NCBI GenBank assembly: GCA_000381605.1 | Contig: KB906758.1 | Location: forward strand, 372,001-436,000 | Direction: 5' to 3' | DNA: 64,000 nucleotides | Origin: Acidobacteriaceae bacterium KBS 89 | Lineage (GTDB): Bacteria; Acidobacteriota; Terriglobia; Terriglobales; Acidobacteriaceae | In this document: in pieces, positions 34,231-42,484 of the stretch | Position numbering within the stretch: the stretch's first letter is position 1 | Layout of the letters: every line of letters starts with the position of its first letter | Program-made: the position numbers and the translations under genes | The notes under the pieces: generated by a model | Database searches by the model: none | What the model was told of the DNA's origin: nothing | The model's input: the letters and a program-made list of their open reading frames with translations, nothing else

Positions 34231-34851
34231 TTAGACGGTTGCGGGGGTAGCAGGGTCTGCAGGCTTGGTTCCGGTCGCTGAGGGCGTCGGATCGGCTTTC
34301 TTGGGTGCCGCCTCAGATTTTTTTGACGGTGCCAAAATGGCGTGCAGTGTGGTGCCTTCCATGCGCGGCATGAATTCGACCAGACCGGCATCGCCGATAT
34401 CGAGGATCAGCCGGTTGATGATCTTGTAGCCAAGATCGCGATGGGCCATCTGCCGGCCTTTGAACCGGAGTGACGCCTTCACCTTGTCGCCGTCGCCCAG
34501 GAACCGGACGGCCTGATTCTTCTTGGTCTGGTAGTCGTGTTCGTCGACCGTAACCGAAAACTTGACCTCTTTGATGGTGATGATCTTTTGTTTCTTGCGG
34601 GCCGCTCGCTCGCTCTTGTCCTTCTCGTACAAGTACTTGCCGTAGTCCTGGATCTTGCAGACCGGCGGAACGGCGTTGGGGGAGATCTCTACGAGGTCGA
34701 GCGAACGCTCGCGGGCCATCTTAAGGGCCTCAAACGGGGCCATGACGCCAAGCTGTTCGCCGTTCTCATCAATGACGCGAATCTCACGGGCGCGGATTCG
34801 TTCATTGGTGCGGATGAAAGACTTGGCGGAACGTTTATCAATTGGTGGAAT
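34231..34851 (-). CDS. infC: Translation initiation factor IF-3 with AUU start codon
   Basis: IF-3 checks the start codon on the 30S subunit. The conserved N-terminal region F-I-R-T-N-E-R-I-R-A-R-E-I-R-V-I-D lies upstream of the first ATG (34743), and the frame has no ATG, GTG or TTG before an in-frame TGA. An ATT at 34851 has GGAGG six bases upstream, so the gene starts with AUU, as infC does in E. coli for autoregulation (ATT at 34842 is the alternative). Y-G-K-Y-L-Y-E-K, K-F-S-V-T-V-D-E-H-D-Y and F-K-G-R-Q-M-A-H-R follow. 206 residues with a Lys/Ala/Pro/Thr-rich tail. Not followed by rpmI-rplT. Confidence 0.93.
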   Translation of the reverse strand: MPPIDKRSAKSFIRTNERIRAREIRVIDENGEQLGVMAPFEALKMARERSLDLVEISPNAVPPVCKIQDYGKYLYEKDKSERAARKKQKIITIKEVKFSVTVDEHDYQTKKNQAVRFLGDGDKVKASLRFKGRQMAHRDLGYKIINRLILDIGDAGLVEFMPRMEGTTLHAILAPSKKSEAAPKKADPTPSATGTKPADPATPATV

Positions 34852-35043
34852 AAGTCGCCTCCACAGCGGGTTGTCTCACTCGCTATGCGTTGTTTAGGGA
34901 TTAGATGCAACTCGCAGAACATGTTGCACCGCAACGTGAAGTATATCACTACGCGTGACCTTGCCCTTTGGTTCCACCTCCCCGTTTTGGCATCTCCCAC
35001 CGGATAATGTATGTTTGCTCGGAAGCCATTCGAGAGGAACTCA

Positions 35044-35691
35044 ATGAGACGCCGTATTCTGCTGGTCGATGATGAAGTCGCCGTACTGCTCACCCTGAAG
35101 GCCGTACTGGAGATCAGCGGATTCGATGTGGACACGGCCGCCTCCGCACGTGAAGGTGTCTCGAAAATTCATACCCGCGAGTACCAGATGCTCATCACCG
35201 ACATGCGCATGGAGCACGACGTCGCAGGCGTCGAGGTCATCAAGGCGGCGCGCGCGGCGGCCTATCACCCCGCAGTCGCCCTTCTGACAGCCTTCCCTGT
35301 GGCCGAAGAGGACTGGCAGGAGATGGGCGCCGACCAGCTCCTCGTCAAGCCGATGCACACCCGCATTCTGCTGCAGCAGATTGAAGACCTAATCGCCTCG
35401 CACGAGCGCAAGCTGGCAGACCTCGGCATCGCAGTCAGTCCTGCAAGCGAACCTGAACCAGCCTCACCGAAAAAATCTCCCGCGAAGAAGCTGCCCGCAA
35501 AAAAGGTCGTCGCCAAATCATCGAAAAAAGTCCCACCCAAAAAATCTGCCGCGAAAAAGAGCCCCACAAAAACCGCAGCAAAAAAGACTGCGACCAAACC
35601 AGCCAAAAAGCTGGCACGCAAAGCAAAATCACCCACAAAGAAGGCCGCAAAAAAGACGGCAAAACCCCCCGGCAAGCGCAAGTCGAAATGA
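35044..35691 (+). CDS. Receiver-domain protein with histone H1-like Lys/Ala/Pro tail
   Basis: 215 residues. GAGAGGA stands six bases before the ATG at 35044. Residues 1-120 are a CheY-like receiver: I-L-L-V-D-D-E (D9, D10), phosphoacceptor D53 in I-T-D-M-R-M, T at L-L-T-A-F-P and K in L-L-V-K-P-M-H. From about residue 140 the sequence becomes S-P-K-K, P-A-K-K and A-A-K-K repeats, closely similar in composition to eukaryotic histone H1 tails and to bacterial H1-like or HupS-type tails. I infer nonspecific DNA or RNA binding controlled by phosphorylation. No output DNA-binding fold. Convergent with the DHp-like gene. Confidence 0.85.
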   Translation: MRRRILLVDDEVAVLLTLKAVLEISGFDVDTAASAREGVSKIHTREYQMLITDMRMEHDVAGVEVIKAARAAAYHPAVALLTAFPVAEEDWQEMGADQLLVKPMHTRILLQQIEDLIASHERKLADLGIAVSPASEPEPASPKKSPAKKLPAKKVVAKSSKKVPPKKSAAKKSPTKTAAKKTATKPAKKLARKAKSPTKKAAKKTAKPPGKRKSK

Positions 35692-35731
35692 CGCGCCCGA
35701 CCGCGTCCACTGTTACATCAATGAGCCCGCG

Positions 35732-35995
35732 CTAGCTTGAGGTGTGGTCCTTGATGTAATTCCGCAGCGTAAGGTTTAGTTCCATCGCCTTTTGCACCCC
35801 GTCGTCCAGCATGCGCAGCCAATCCGCTGCCGGAGCCTTCAGTTCAGCGGTGCCAAGCAAATAGCTCGTCTGAATAATGATCTCGAGAGCATTGCTAAGG
35901 TCGTGAGCAATCTTGCGCATCTCAACGGAAAGATCTTCGGGGATCTTTTCCACGTCCAACGGGGCCTGGGAGTTGTCATTCTTAGGTTCAGTCAT
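35732..35995 (-). CDS. Stand-alone DHp-like (histidine phosphoacceptor) small protein
   Basis: 87 residues, mostly helical. M-R-K-I-A-H-D-L-S-N-A-L-E-I-I-I matches the H-box of histidine-kinase dimerisation domains (H31 in H-D-L-S-N), and the second helix is M-L-D-D-G-V-Q-K-A-M-E-L-N-L-T-L. There is no ATP-binding domain, so it cannot autophosphorylate; it may act like a histidine phosphotransfer protein or be a degraded kinase. It ends 40 bases from the end of the receiver gene, which makes a pairing attractive but unproved. Confidence 0.7.
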   Translation of the reverse strand: MTEPKNDNSQAPLDVEKIPEDLSVEMRKIAHDLSNALEIIIQTSYLLGTAELKAPAADWLRMLDDGVQKAMELNLTLRNYIKDHTSS

Positions 35996-36178
35996 GTGGG
36001 AGTAATGTAATCTTCCTCCTAAAGTAAACGCTAGTCCTTCGCAGAAGTCGTCCTCTCAGCCCTCATCCGCAGACCTCGCAGCGGTGCCCTCCGAATTGAC
36101 AGCCGCGGTTCCGTTTGTAAGACTAAAGGCTCGCGGTTAGCGTGCTCCGGCCCTCCCTGGCGGAGCGTAAAACACCGT

Positions 36179-36265
36179 GCCGTAGTGGCGGAATTGGCAG
36201 ACGCGCATGGTTCAGGTCCATGTACTCGCAAGGGTGTGGGGGTTCGAGTCCCCCCTTCGGCACCA
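36179..36265 (+). tRNA. tRNA-Leu (anticodon CAG)
   Basis: 87 bases with GCCGUAG...CUUCGGC acceptor (one U-U mismatch), D-loop region GGCGGAATTGGCAGACGCG, anticodon stem CATGG / CCATG around the loop TTCAGGT (anticodon CAG, reads CUG), a long class II variable arm (GTACTCGCAAGGGTGT), T-arm GGGGGTTCGAGTCCCCC and encoded CCA at the 3' end. Located upstream of trpC on the same strand. Confidence 0.96.
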
Positions 36266-36389
36266 AAATTTTAGCCTCGGCGAAACGAGGCAACGGTAAC
36301 CAATTGCGGCACGAGTGAGTGTGAGTCGAAGCCGTCCCCAGGCTCATCGAATTTAGGTCGCGTTCCCCGCGGCGAAATTTCAAGGAACC

Positions 36390-37193
36390 ATGCCGACTCA
36401 GCTCGATCAAATTCTCGCCCACACACTATTGCGGGTACAGGCCCGCAAGTCAGCCGCCGACTACCGACTCCTTGAGCGCAAGGCAGCCGCCCATACACCC
36501 CGCGGATTTACAGCCTCTCTGCGCGCCGCAGCCGCAACCGGCCCAGCCATCATCGCCGAGATCAAGAAAGCCTCGCCCTCAAAGGGCCTCATCCGCAGCG
36601 ACTTCCATCCCGAGATCCTCGCTCGCACCTTTCAGGCCGCCGGAGCCGCCGCGCTCTCCATCCTCACCGACGAGGAGTTTTTCCAGGGCTCGCTCGCCTT
36701 CCTTCAACAGGCCTCCAACGTCGTCAGCATCCCCTGCCTTCGCAAAGACTTCATCCTCGATCCCTTCCAGGTGCTCGAAGCCCGCGCCGCCGGTGCCGAC
36801 GCCATCCTCCTCATCGTCTCCGCTCTCAGCGACGCCTCCCTCACCGAACTGCGCGACGAGGCCCGCACCCTGGGCCTCGATGTACTCTGCGAGACCCACG
36901 ACCGCGAGGAGTTGGAGCGCGCCGTCGCCCTCGGCTTCGATCTCATCGGCGTCAACAGCCGTGACCTCCGCACCTTCACCGTCCGCACCGATGTCCTCAC
37001 CGAGCTCTCCATCTGGATGCCGAAGGACGCAGTCATGGTCGCAGAAAGCGGTATCCGCACGGCCGAGGACATCGCACGATTCAGGGACGTCGGCTACAGC
37101 GCCTTCCTCGTCGGTGAAGCGTTGATGCGCCAGCCCGATCCCGCTGCAGCGCTGGCCTTGTTGCTCGATCGCGAGTACTCTTCCGACATCTAA
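36390..37193 (+). CDS. trpC: Indole-3-glycerol phosphate synthase
   Basis: 267-residue TIM barrel that closes the indole ring in tryptophan synthesis. Conserved segments: I-I-A-E-I-K-K-A-S-P-S-K-G (catalytic Lys and phosphate site), L-T-D-E-E-F-F-Q-G-S, L-R-K-D-F-I-L-D-P-F-Q, G-A-D-A-I-L-L-I-V, E-T-H-D-R-E-E-L, G-V-N-S-R-D-L-R-T-F and V-A-E-S-G-I-R. Full length. trpF follows after 27 bases. Other trp genes are not in the window. Confidence 0.96.
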   Translation: MPTQLDQILAHTLLRVQARKSAADYRLLERKAAAHTPRGFTASLRAAAATGPAIIAEIKKASPSKGLIRSDFHPEILARTFQAAGAAALSILTDEEFFQGSLAFLQQASNVVSIPCLRKDFILDPFQVLEARAAGADAILLIVSALSDASLTELRDEARTLGLDVLCETHDREELERAVALGFDLIGVNSRDLRTFTVRTDVLTELSIWMPKDAVMVAESGIRTAEDIARFRDVGYSAFLVGEALMRQPDPAAALALLLDREYSSDI

Positions 37194-37220
37194 GATTCCT
37201 CCCCGGATCGGCAGTATCCA

Positions 37221-37895
37221 ATGTGGATCAAAATCTGTGCGAACACTAACCTCGAAGATGCAAAACTGGCCGCGGATCTTGGCGCAGACGCTGTAGGATT
37301 CGTCTTCGCGCCCAGCCCCCGTCAAGTCACCGCTGCTGATGTATCGCGCATCACACCGTATCTGCCCGAAGGCATCGAGTGTGTCGGAGTCTTCCCTTCT
37401 CTTCCCGCCCAGGAGATCGCCGGCATCTCGCAGGAGTGCGGCCTCAGCACCGTGCAGCTTCACGGCGGTGTCAGCATGGAACTCGTCCAGCAGCTCTACG
37501 ACATCTTCAACGGACAAACCAAGCTCGTCCAGACCGTGCACTGGCAGGTAGACGGCGATGCTGCAAACGAGGCCGTCGTAGCTCAGCACCTCCGAGAGAT
37601 CGCCGCCGCAGACCTCGTCGACCGCGTCCTGATCGACTCAAAGGTTGGCGCTGCCAACGGAGGCACCGGCGTCACCTTCGACTGGAACGCCGCTCACGCC
37701 GCTCTCACACAAGCAGCGCCGGGCTTGAAACTCATCGTGGCCGGTGGCCTGCGTCCAGACAACGTCGCCGATGCAATCCATCGACTCAATCCCTGGGGCG
37801 TCGATGTCGCCAGCGGCGTGGAGCAGTCACCCGGTCGCAAAGATCCCGAAAAACTCTCCGCCTTCATCCGCGCCGCGCGCGAAGTTAATCAATAG
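37221..37895 (+). CDS. trpF: Phosphoribosylanthranilate isomerase
   Basis: 224-residue TIM barrel catalysing the Amadori rearrangement before the TrpC step. It opens with W-I-K-I-C-A-N-T-N-L-E-D-A, where the catalytic Cys is within K-I-C-A-N (more commonly K-I-C-G). V-G-F-V-F-A-P-S-P-R, V-Q-L-H-G-G, D-S-K (catalytic Asp area), V-A-G-G-L-R-P-D-N-V and G-V-D-V-A-S-G-V-E follow. Immediately downstream of trpC, probably co-transcribed. Confidence 0.95.
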   Translation: MWIKICANTNLEDAKLAADLGADAVGFVFAPSPRQVTAADVSRITPYLPEGIECVGVFPSLPAQEIAGISQECGLSTVQLHGGVSMELVQQLYDIFNGQTKLVQTVHWQVDGDAANEAVVAQHLREIAAADLVDRVLIDSKVGAANGGTGVTFDWNAAHAALTQAAPGLKLIVAGGLRPDNVADAIHRLNPWGVDVASGVEQSPGRKDPEKLSAFIRAAREVNQ

Positions 37896-37923
37896 ATTCT
37901 TTAAAAAAGCCGCACAAAGAAAA

Positions 37924-37950
37924 AACCCCTCGCATTGGAGGGTTCTTCAC
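37924..37950 (+). terminator. Probable terminator after trpF
   Basis: Short imperfect hairpin AACCCCTC / GGAGGGTT with a GCATT loop, followed by CTTC rather than a long T-run; modest support. Confidence 0.45.
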
Positions 37951-38008
37951 GTCTGTAGAGAATTTTTGTTAGCGGGTTAGTTTACTAAACCCCGTTTGTC
38001 GGGAATTA

Positions 38009-38481
38009 TCAATTGTCGGATAGATCTCGCGGCGTTTCGCACAGCTTCATCCGCCTGAAATTATCGTGGGTAATAACAATAGTGCAGAAAACGATTGCAA
38101 CGACCAAATAAAGAGAAAGAGAGGAATCCGCTAGCTTTGGAAGTTCCTTTCTTGCGGCGAACTCCCAAGGATATTGAAATACTGTAACGCCAATGCCGAG
38201 AAAAAGACCCCGCATTGCGCGAGGAGAGTAGCCCTTGAGATGAAAAAGATACCGCCCTAGCAAAGTAAGAAGAGCTACTCCCCACCAACTATTAAGGTGA
38301 ATAAAGCGCTCTCGATACACAATCCCGCGAACGCTTCATTCCAGTGGCCGATCTTATCGTGATCCACGTCGTGGAACATATAGACCGAGAGGGCAGCAGC
38401 AAACAGAGCTGTGCCGAAAATTCCCAACATCAAGAAAAGAATTGCCCGCCGCATATCGTGTGGAACAGGAGTATATCGCAT
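38009..38481 (-). pseudogene. Small membrane protein, frameshifted
   Basis: Two reverse-strand frames fit one protein: 38481-38275 (MRYTPVPHDMRRAILFLML with two hydrophobic spans, ending C-I-E-S-A-L-F-T-L-I-V-G-G) continues as V-A-L-L-T-L-L-G-R-Y-L-F in the frame that ends at 38009, with two more spans. Restoring one C in the CCCC run at 38280-38283 joins them with a continuous membrane helix (~157 residues, four spans). Either a real frameshift, an undercalled homopolymer, or two overlapping genes. The protein family is unknown to me. Confidence 0.55.
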
Positions 38482-38581
38482 GCCCTAAAGCTTCGAGCGA
38501 TAAATTTCCTCTCAGCTAATGAAGGCATCTTCCTTGCTCTCGAAAAGTCGCATTTTTGGAAACCGACTCACTACGGAACTT

Positions 38582-38785
38582 CTAGAAAGATTGATCAGTC
38601 GGGCGAGTTGGCATTCTCGATGCCTTCATGCGTTCCTCACGCATATGGTAGTCACGCAACCGAGCCTTGGGCGCACGGTCATGGTAAAGCTGGGGGCGCG
38701 TATGCGCCGACGTCGTCCTGGGCTTCGCCTGCGCGACAACCGGGGCCAGTGCCAAAAACAACGCGATGTAAATTCTTAGCTTCAT
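38582..38785 (-). CDS. Small basic secreted peptide, 67 residues
   Basis: From the ATG at 38785 (AAAGG nine bases upstream): signal peptide M-K-L-R-I-Y-I-A-L-F-L-A-L-A-P-V-V-A-Q-A, then ~47 residues rich in Arg, His and Lys (R-P-Q-L-Y-H-D-R-A-P-K-A-R-L-R-D-Y-H-M-R-E-E-R-M). No Cys and no known family. The frame continues 33 codons upstream without support. Net positive charge suggests a periplasmic or cell-surface role. The clear signal peptide supports coding. Confidence 0.55.
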   Translation of the reverse strand: MKLRIYIALFLALAPVVAQAKPRTTSAHTRPQLYHDRAPKARLRDYHMREERMKASRMPTRPTDQSF

Positions 38786-38984
38786 AAAGCAACCTTTCTG
38801 TTGCCTCCATACATACGACGCACAGAACCTTGGCCCGGATTCAAATTTCCTCGACAGCAAGACCAGAACGTCATTCCTGGCCATGCAACTTTCGAGGGAG
38901 TCGTTGCAGTATCGGTCAGCGCAGACCCGGTGTCACTGCAATTCGCCCCTGAGGAACCAAGCTCCTACATCGGAAGCCCTCTCT

Positions 38985-41090
38985 TTAGGCCTTCCCCACT
39001 CCTACGTGCAATTCCTTGGCCATAAAGGCGTACTGGTCCACCGTCGCCTCAATGCGTTTGCTCAGCGGCATGCCCGCCCCATGCCCCGCACGCGTCTCCA
39101 CCCGGATCAGCATCGGATTCGGCCCTGTCTGCAACGCCTGAAGCGCCGCCGTGTACTTGAAGCTATGCGCCGGAAACACCCGGTCGTCGTGGTCGCCCGT
39201 CGTAATCAGCGTCGCCGGATAAGCAACGCCCTCCCGTATGTTGTGCAAAGGCGAGTACTTATAGATCGCCTCGAACTCAGCCTCATCCTCCGACGGCGAA
39301 CCGTACTCCTCCTTCCACGCCCACCCGATAGTGAACTTATCGAACCGAAGCATGTCCATCACGCCAACCTGCGCCACCACCGCCCCAAACAGGTCCGGAC
39401 GCTGCAGCTCACAAGCCGCGACCAACAGTCCTCCATTGCTTCCGCCCGAGATCGCGAGCTTCTTTGGTGATGTGTACTTATTAGTTATTAGCCATTCTGC
39501 TAATGAAATAAAGTCGTCAAACACGTTTTGTTTTCTCACTCGCGTGCCCGCTTCATGCCATGCCTCGCCATACTCGCCGCCGCCCCGCAGACTGGCCTGC
39601 GCGTACACGCCGCCCATCTCCATCCACATCACATGCGACGGCGCAAACTCCGGCATCAGCGAAATGTTGAAGCCGCCATACGCATACAGCAGCGTTGGCG
39701 CCGTGCCGTCCAGCACAAGCCCCTTCTTGTGGCTGATGAACATCGGCACCCGCGTGCCGTCCTTGCTCGCTGTAAAGATCTGCTTCGTCTCGTACAGCGC
39801 CGGATCGAACAGCAGCTTCGGCTGTCGATACAGCGTCGACTTGCGCGTCTTCATATCCAGCCAGTAGGTCGCACCCGGCGTAGTGAAGTTCGTGAACTGA
39901 TAAAAAGTCTCGGTGTCCTCGCGCAATCCGCCAAACCCCATCGCCGTGCCGATCGCAGGCAACGCGAGCCGTTCGATTAGGCTTCCATCCAGCCTTCGCA
40001 GCTCCACCAGGCTCTGCGCGTCCGCAAGATAGTTCGCGATAAACGTATTGTCGATGATCGAAATATCGCTCAGCTTATTTGTGCTCTCCGGAATTACTGT
40101 CTTCCAGTGTTCGCGTCCGGGATTCTTCAGGTCGATGGAGATGATCTTTCCGTTTGGCGCGTTCAGCGTCGTCAACAGCCAGAACAAGGTGCCGTCGTTG
40201 TTGATCGGCGCATACGTGGCATCTGCCGTCTCGATCAAACGCAGCAGCGGGCTATTGCGATCCTGCAGATCTTGCACCGCCAGCTCGTTGTTCGGGCTTG
40301 TTCCCTTGCTCTGGTGAATCATCAGGTAGCGTCCGTCGTCGCTCACCTGCGCGCCTAAGTTCAGCTCACCATCATCCGGCCGGTGAAAGATCAGCTCGTC
40401 TTCGCTCTGCGGTGTTCCGATCCTGTGAAAGTAAAGCTTGTGAAAATAGTTTGCCGTCTTCAGCGCCTCAGCCTCCGAAGCATCCGCCGCAGGCTCGTCG
40501 TAGCGCGCATAGAAGAAGCCGCTTCCGTCCTTCATCCACGCGGCTCCGCTGAACTTCGACCATTCGACAATATCGGGCAGATCCTCGCCCGTCGTCACAT
40601 TGCGCACATGCCACTTCATCCAGTCGCTGCCCGCATCAGCAATCGAATACGCAGCCAGCGAACCATCATCGGTGATGCTGATCCCACTGATCGCAACCGT
40701 GCCGTCAGCGGAGAAGGTGTTCGGATCAAGCAGCACCTTCGGCTCTCCGTCGAGCCCCTCCTGCCAGTAAAGAACGTTCTGATTCTGCAACCCGCTGTTA
40801 TGCGAATAGAAGTAGCGAGTGCCGCGACGCGAAGGTGCCGTATACCGCTCGAAGTTGATCAACTCCAGCAATCGCCGCTGCATCGTCTCGCGAACCGGAA
40901 TCTGCGCAAGATAACTCTGCGTCAACTCATTCTCCGCATCGATCCATGTCTTCAACTCGGCCGAATCAACATCCTCCATCCACCGATACGGATCGCTGAC
41001 GGTGGTGCCAAAGTAGTCGTCGGTCTGCTCGACCGTTCTTGCGACGGGATAGCGAAGCTCTAATGTCTTTTCGGTAGCAATAGGATTCAT
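38985..41090 (-). CDS. Prolyl oligopeptidase family protein (S9A)
   Basis: ~701 residues from the ATG at 41090. The N-terminus Y-P-V-A-R-T-V-E-Q-T-D-D-Y-F-G and D-P-Y-R-W-M-E-D are standard for prolyl oligopeptidase. A seven-bladed propeller precedes the C-terminal alpha/beta hydrolase domain with the catalytic triad: Ser551 in G-G-S-N-G-G, Asp ~636 in G-D-H-D-D-R-V, and His670 in A-G-H-G-A-G. It cleaves short Pro-containing peptides. No signal peptide from this start. The longer frame to 41294 crosses the A/C-rich segment and is not credible. No obvious ribosome-binding site at 41090. Confidence 0.93.
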   Translation of the reverse strand: MNPIATEKTLELRYPVARTVEQTDDYFGTTVSDPYRWMEDVDSAELKTWIDAENELTQSYLAQIPVRETMQRRLLELINFERYTAPSRRGTRYFYSHNSGLQNQNVLYWQEGLDGEPKVLLDPNTFSADGTVAISGISITDDGSLAAYSIADAGSDWMKWHVRNVTTGEDLPDIVEWSKFSGAAWMKDGSGFFYARYDEPAADASEAEALKTANYFHKLYFHRIGTPQSEDELIFHRPDDGELNLGAQVSDDGRYLMIHQSKGTSPNNELAVQDLQDRNSPLLRLIETADATYAPINNDGTLFWLLTTLNAPNGKIISIDLKNPGREHWKTVIPESTNKLSDISIIDNTFIANYLADAQSLVELRRLDGSLIERLALPAIGTAMGFGGLREDTETFYQFTNFTTPGATYWLDMKTRKSTLYRQPKLLFDPALYETKQIFTASKDGTRVPMFISHKKGLVLDGTAPTLLYAYGGFNISLMPEFAPSHVMWMEMGGVYAQASLRGGGEYGEAWHEAGTRVRKQNVFDDFISLAEWLITNKYTSPKKLAISGGSNGGLLVAACELQRPDLFGAVVAQVGVMDMLRFDKFTIGWAWKEEYGSPSEDEAEFEAIYKYSPLHNIREGVAYPATLITTGDHDDRVFPAHSFKYTAALQALQTGPNPMLIRVETRAGHGAGMPLSKRIEATVDQYAFMAKELHVGVGKA

Positions 41091-41214
41091 GGAGAGGTTT
41101 CTTTCAGAAAATTTAGGCAGAGTCTGTCCGCTCTTCGGAGGATAACGCAGACGAACGACTCTCGCTGCTCGAGGACTATTCCCAAAACGGGACATCGCCA
41201 AAAAATCCTTCAAA

Positions 41215-41412
41215 AAGTTGGCGTGTTTTTCAACCACAAAAAAGTGTCCGTCAACACACCACAAATCACCACGAATCCACCACAAATTCACCACGATTTA
41301 CCATCACCAAACACCACGAAAACTCAAAAAACCCTGCAAAAACAGCCCTCCACCACGCCAGAAAAAAATATCCCCAAAATCACAAAAAAAACCACTCCAT
41401 TAGACTTGAACC
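41215..41412. repeat. A/C-rich segment with CACCAC-type direct repeats
   Basis: About 200 bases almost free of G on the + strand, with repeated CACCACRAAT-like words (for example near 41260, 41277, 41291 and 41313) and A-runs. It lies between the divergent oligopeptidase and VWA genes. Any frame through it encodes only low-complexity Thr/Pro/Gln/Lys sequence, so I treat it as non-coding. Confidence 0.55.
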
Positions 41413-42417
41413 ATGCGGACCCTTCTCTCCGTTCTCCTGCTCGCCACGACCGCTGCCATCGCGCAGAACCCACCCGCATCCGGCGACCAGAGCTACACCC
41501 TCAGGACCGAGTCCAACATCGTCCTAGTCCCCACCACCATCCAGACCAAACACGGCGAGATTATCTACGGCCTCAAACAGGATCAGTTTGTCGTTGAAGA
41601 CAATGGAGTTCCGCAGACCATTCACCTCGACGAAGACACCGACGCGCTTGGTCTTTCGCTCGTCGTCGTCGTCCAATGCAGCCGCTCCGCCGGTTGGGAG
41701 TACCCCAAACTCAACGGCCTCGGCACCATGATCGACGACATCGCCGGAGGCGCACCCCGCGAGGTCGCCGTAGTTACCTACGGCTCCGCACCTCTCCTGC
41801 TCGGCAAATTCTCCGACAACGTCGACGTCATGGCCCACGCCCTCGCTCAGCTAGAACCATGCGACGATCCCGACGCATCCACACTCGACGCAGTGGCTTA
41901 CGCAACCAAGCTGCTGGACGCACGCAAGAACCACTATCGCCACGCAATTCTGCTGATCAGCGAAACCCGCGACCACGGCAGCACGAAGAAGCCTGCAGAA
42001 GTGATCGCAGCGTTGGGGCGAACGAACACCGTCGTTAACTCCGTCGCGTTTGGCCCAGGAAAGACGGAGGTTTTGAACGATCTGAAGTACGGCGGAGGCA
42101 GTGGACCGATAGGCCTGCTCGTGATGGCGGTGAACGCGTTGAAGAAGAACGCAGCGCACGAACTCGCCGCACTCTCAGGCGGAGAGTACATCAACTTCAC
42201 CACGCAGAAGGGCTTCGACGCAGGCCTGCATCAGCTCTCAAACCACGTCCATAACTACTACCTTTTGAGCTTCCAACCACACGGAGTCAACGGAGAACCC
42301 GTATCGGGAATGCATACAATCCGAGTGAAGGTTCCGGACTATCCGGATGCACGCGTTCGATTCCGCGAGAGCTACTTCGCAGGCGAACTCGATTCGGCAG
42401 CAGCAAATACCAACTAA
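41413..42417 (+). CDS. Secreted VWFA-related domain protein
   Basis: 334 residues. Signal peptide M-R-T-L-L-S-V-L-L-L-A-T-T-A-A-I-A-Q, then the short N-terminal strand region V-P-T-T-I-Q-T-K-H-G and F-V-V-E-D-N-G-V-P-Q typical of the acidobacterial VWFA-related family, then a von Willebrand A-like fold (~residues 75-250). The metal-ion-dependent adhesion site is altered: the first strand reads V-V-V-Q-C-S-R-S where D-x-S-x-S is expected, so metal binding may be lost. The end Y-Y-L-L-S-F-Q-P and I-R-V-K-V-P is also characteristic. Function unknown, exported. Confidence 0.85.
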   Translation: MRTLLSVLLLATTAAIAQNPPASGDQSYTLRTESNIVLVPTTIQTKHGEIIYGLKQDQFVVEDNGVPQTIHLDEDTDALGLSLVVVVQCSRSAGWEYPKLNGLGTMIDDIAGGAPREVAVVTYGSAPLLLGKFSDNVDVMAHALAQLEPCDDPDASTLDAVAYATKLLDARKNHYRHAILLISETRDHGSTKKPAEVIAALGRTNTVVNSVAFGPGKTEVLNDLKYGGGSGPIGLLVMAVNALKKNAAHELAALSGGEYINFTTQKGFDAGLHQLSNHVHNYYLLSFQPHGVNGEPVSGMHTIRVKVPDYPDARVRFRESYFAGELDSAAANTN

Positions 42418-42437
42418 ACACTGGAGCGTGCAAGACA

Positions 42438-42470
42438 AAAGGCCCCGCATTTCGCTGGGCCTTTCGTTTT
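42438..42470 (+). terminator. Rho-independent terminator after the VWA gene
   Basis: Stem AAAGGCCC / GGGCCTTT (42438-42445 with 42457-42464), loop CGCATTTCGCT, followed by CGTTTTG. Likely shared with the convergent gene ending at 42485. Confidence 0.8.
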
Positions 42471-42484
42471 GTAAGTAGCCAGAT

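Noticed and set aside
38540..38580. Further copy of the palindromic repeat near 38540-38580 and 37976-38005
   Set aside because: Only short fragments such as ACCCCGTTTGTCGGGAATT match; too little to separate from chance.
41223..41597. Possible Thr/Pro/Lys-rich protein in the A/C-rich segment
   Set aside because: Composition follows the base skew only, no ribosome-binding site, and it overlaps the signal peptide of the VWA gene in another frame.
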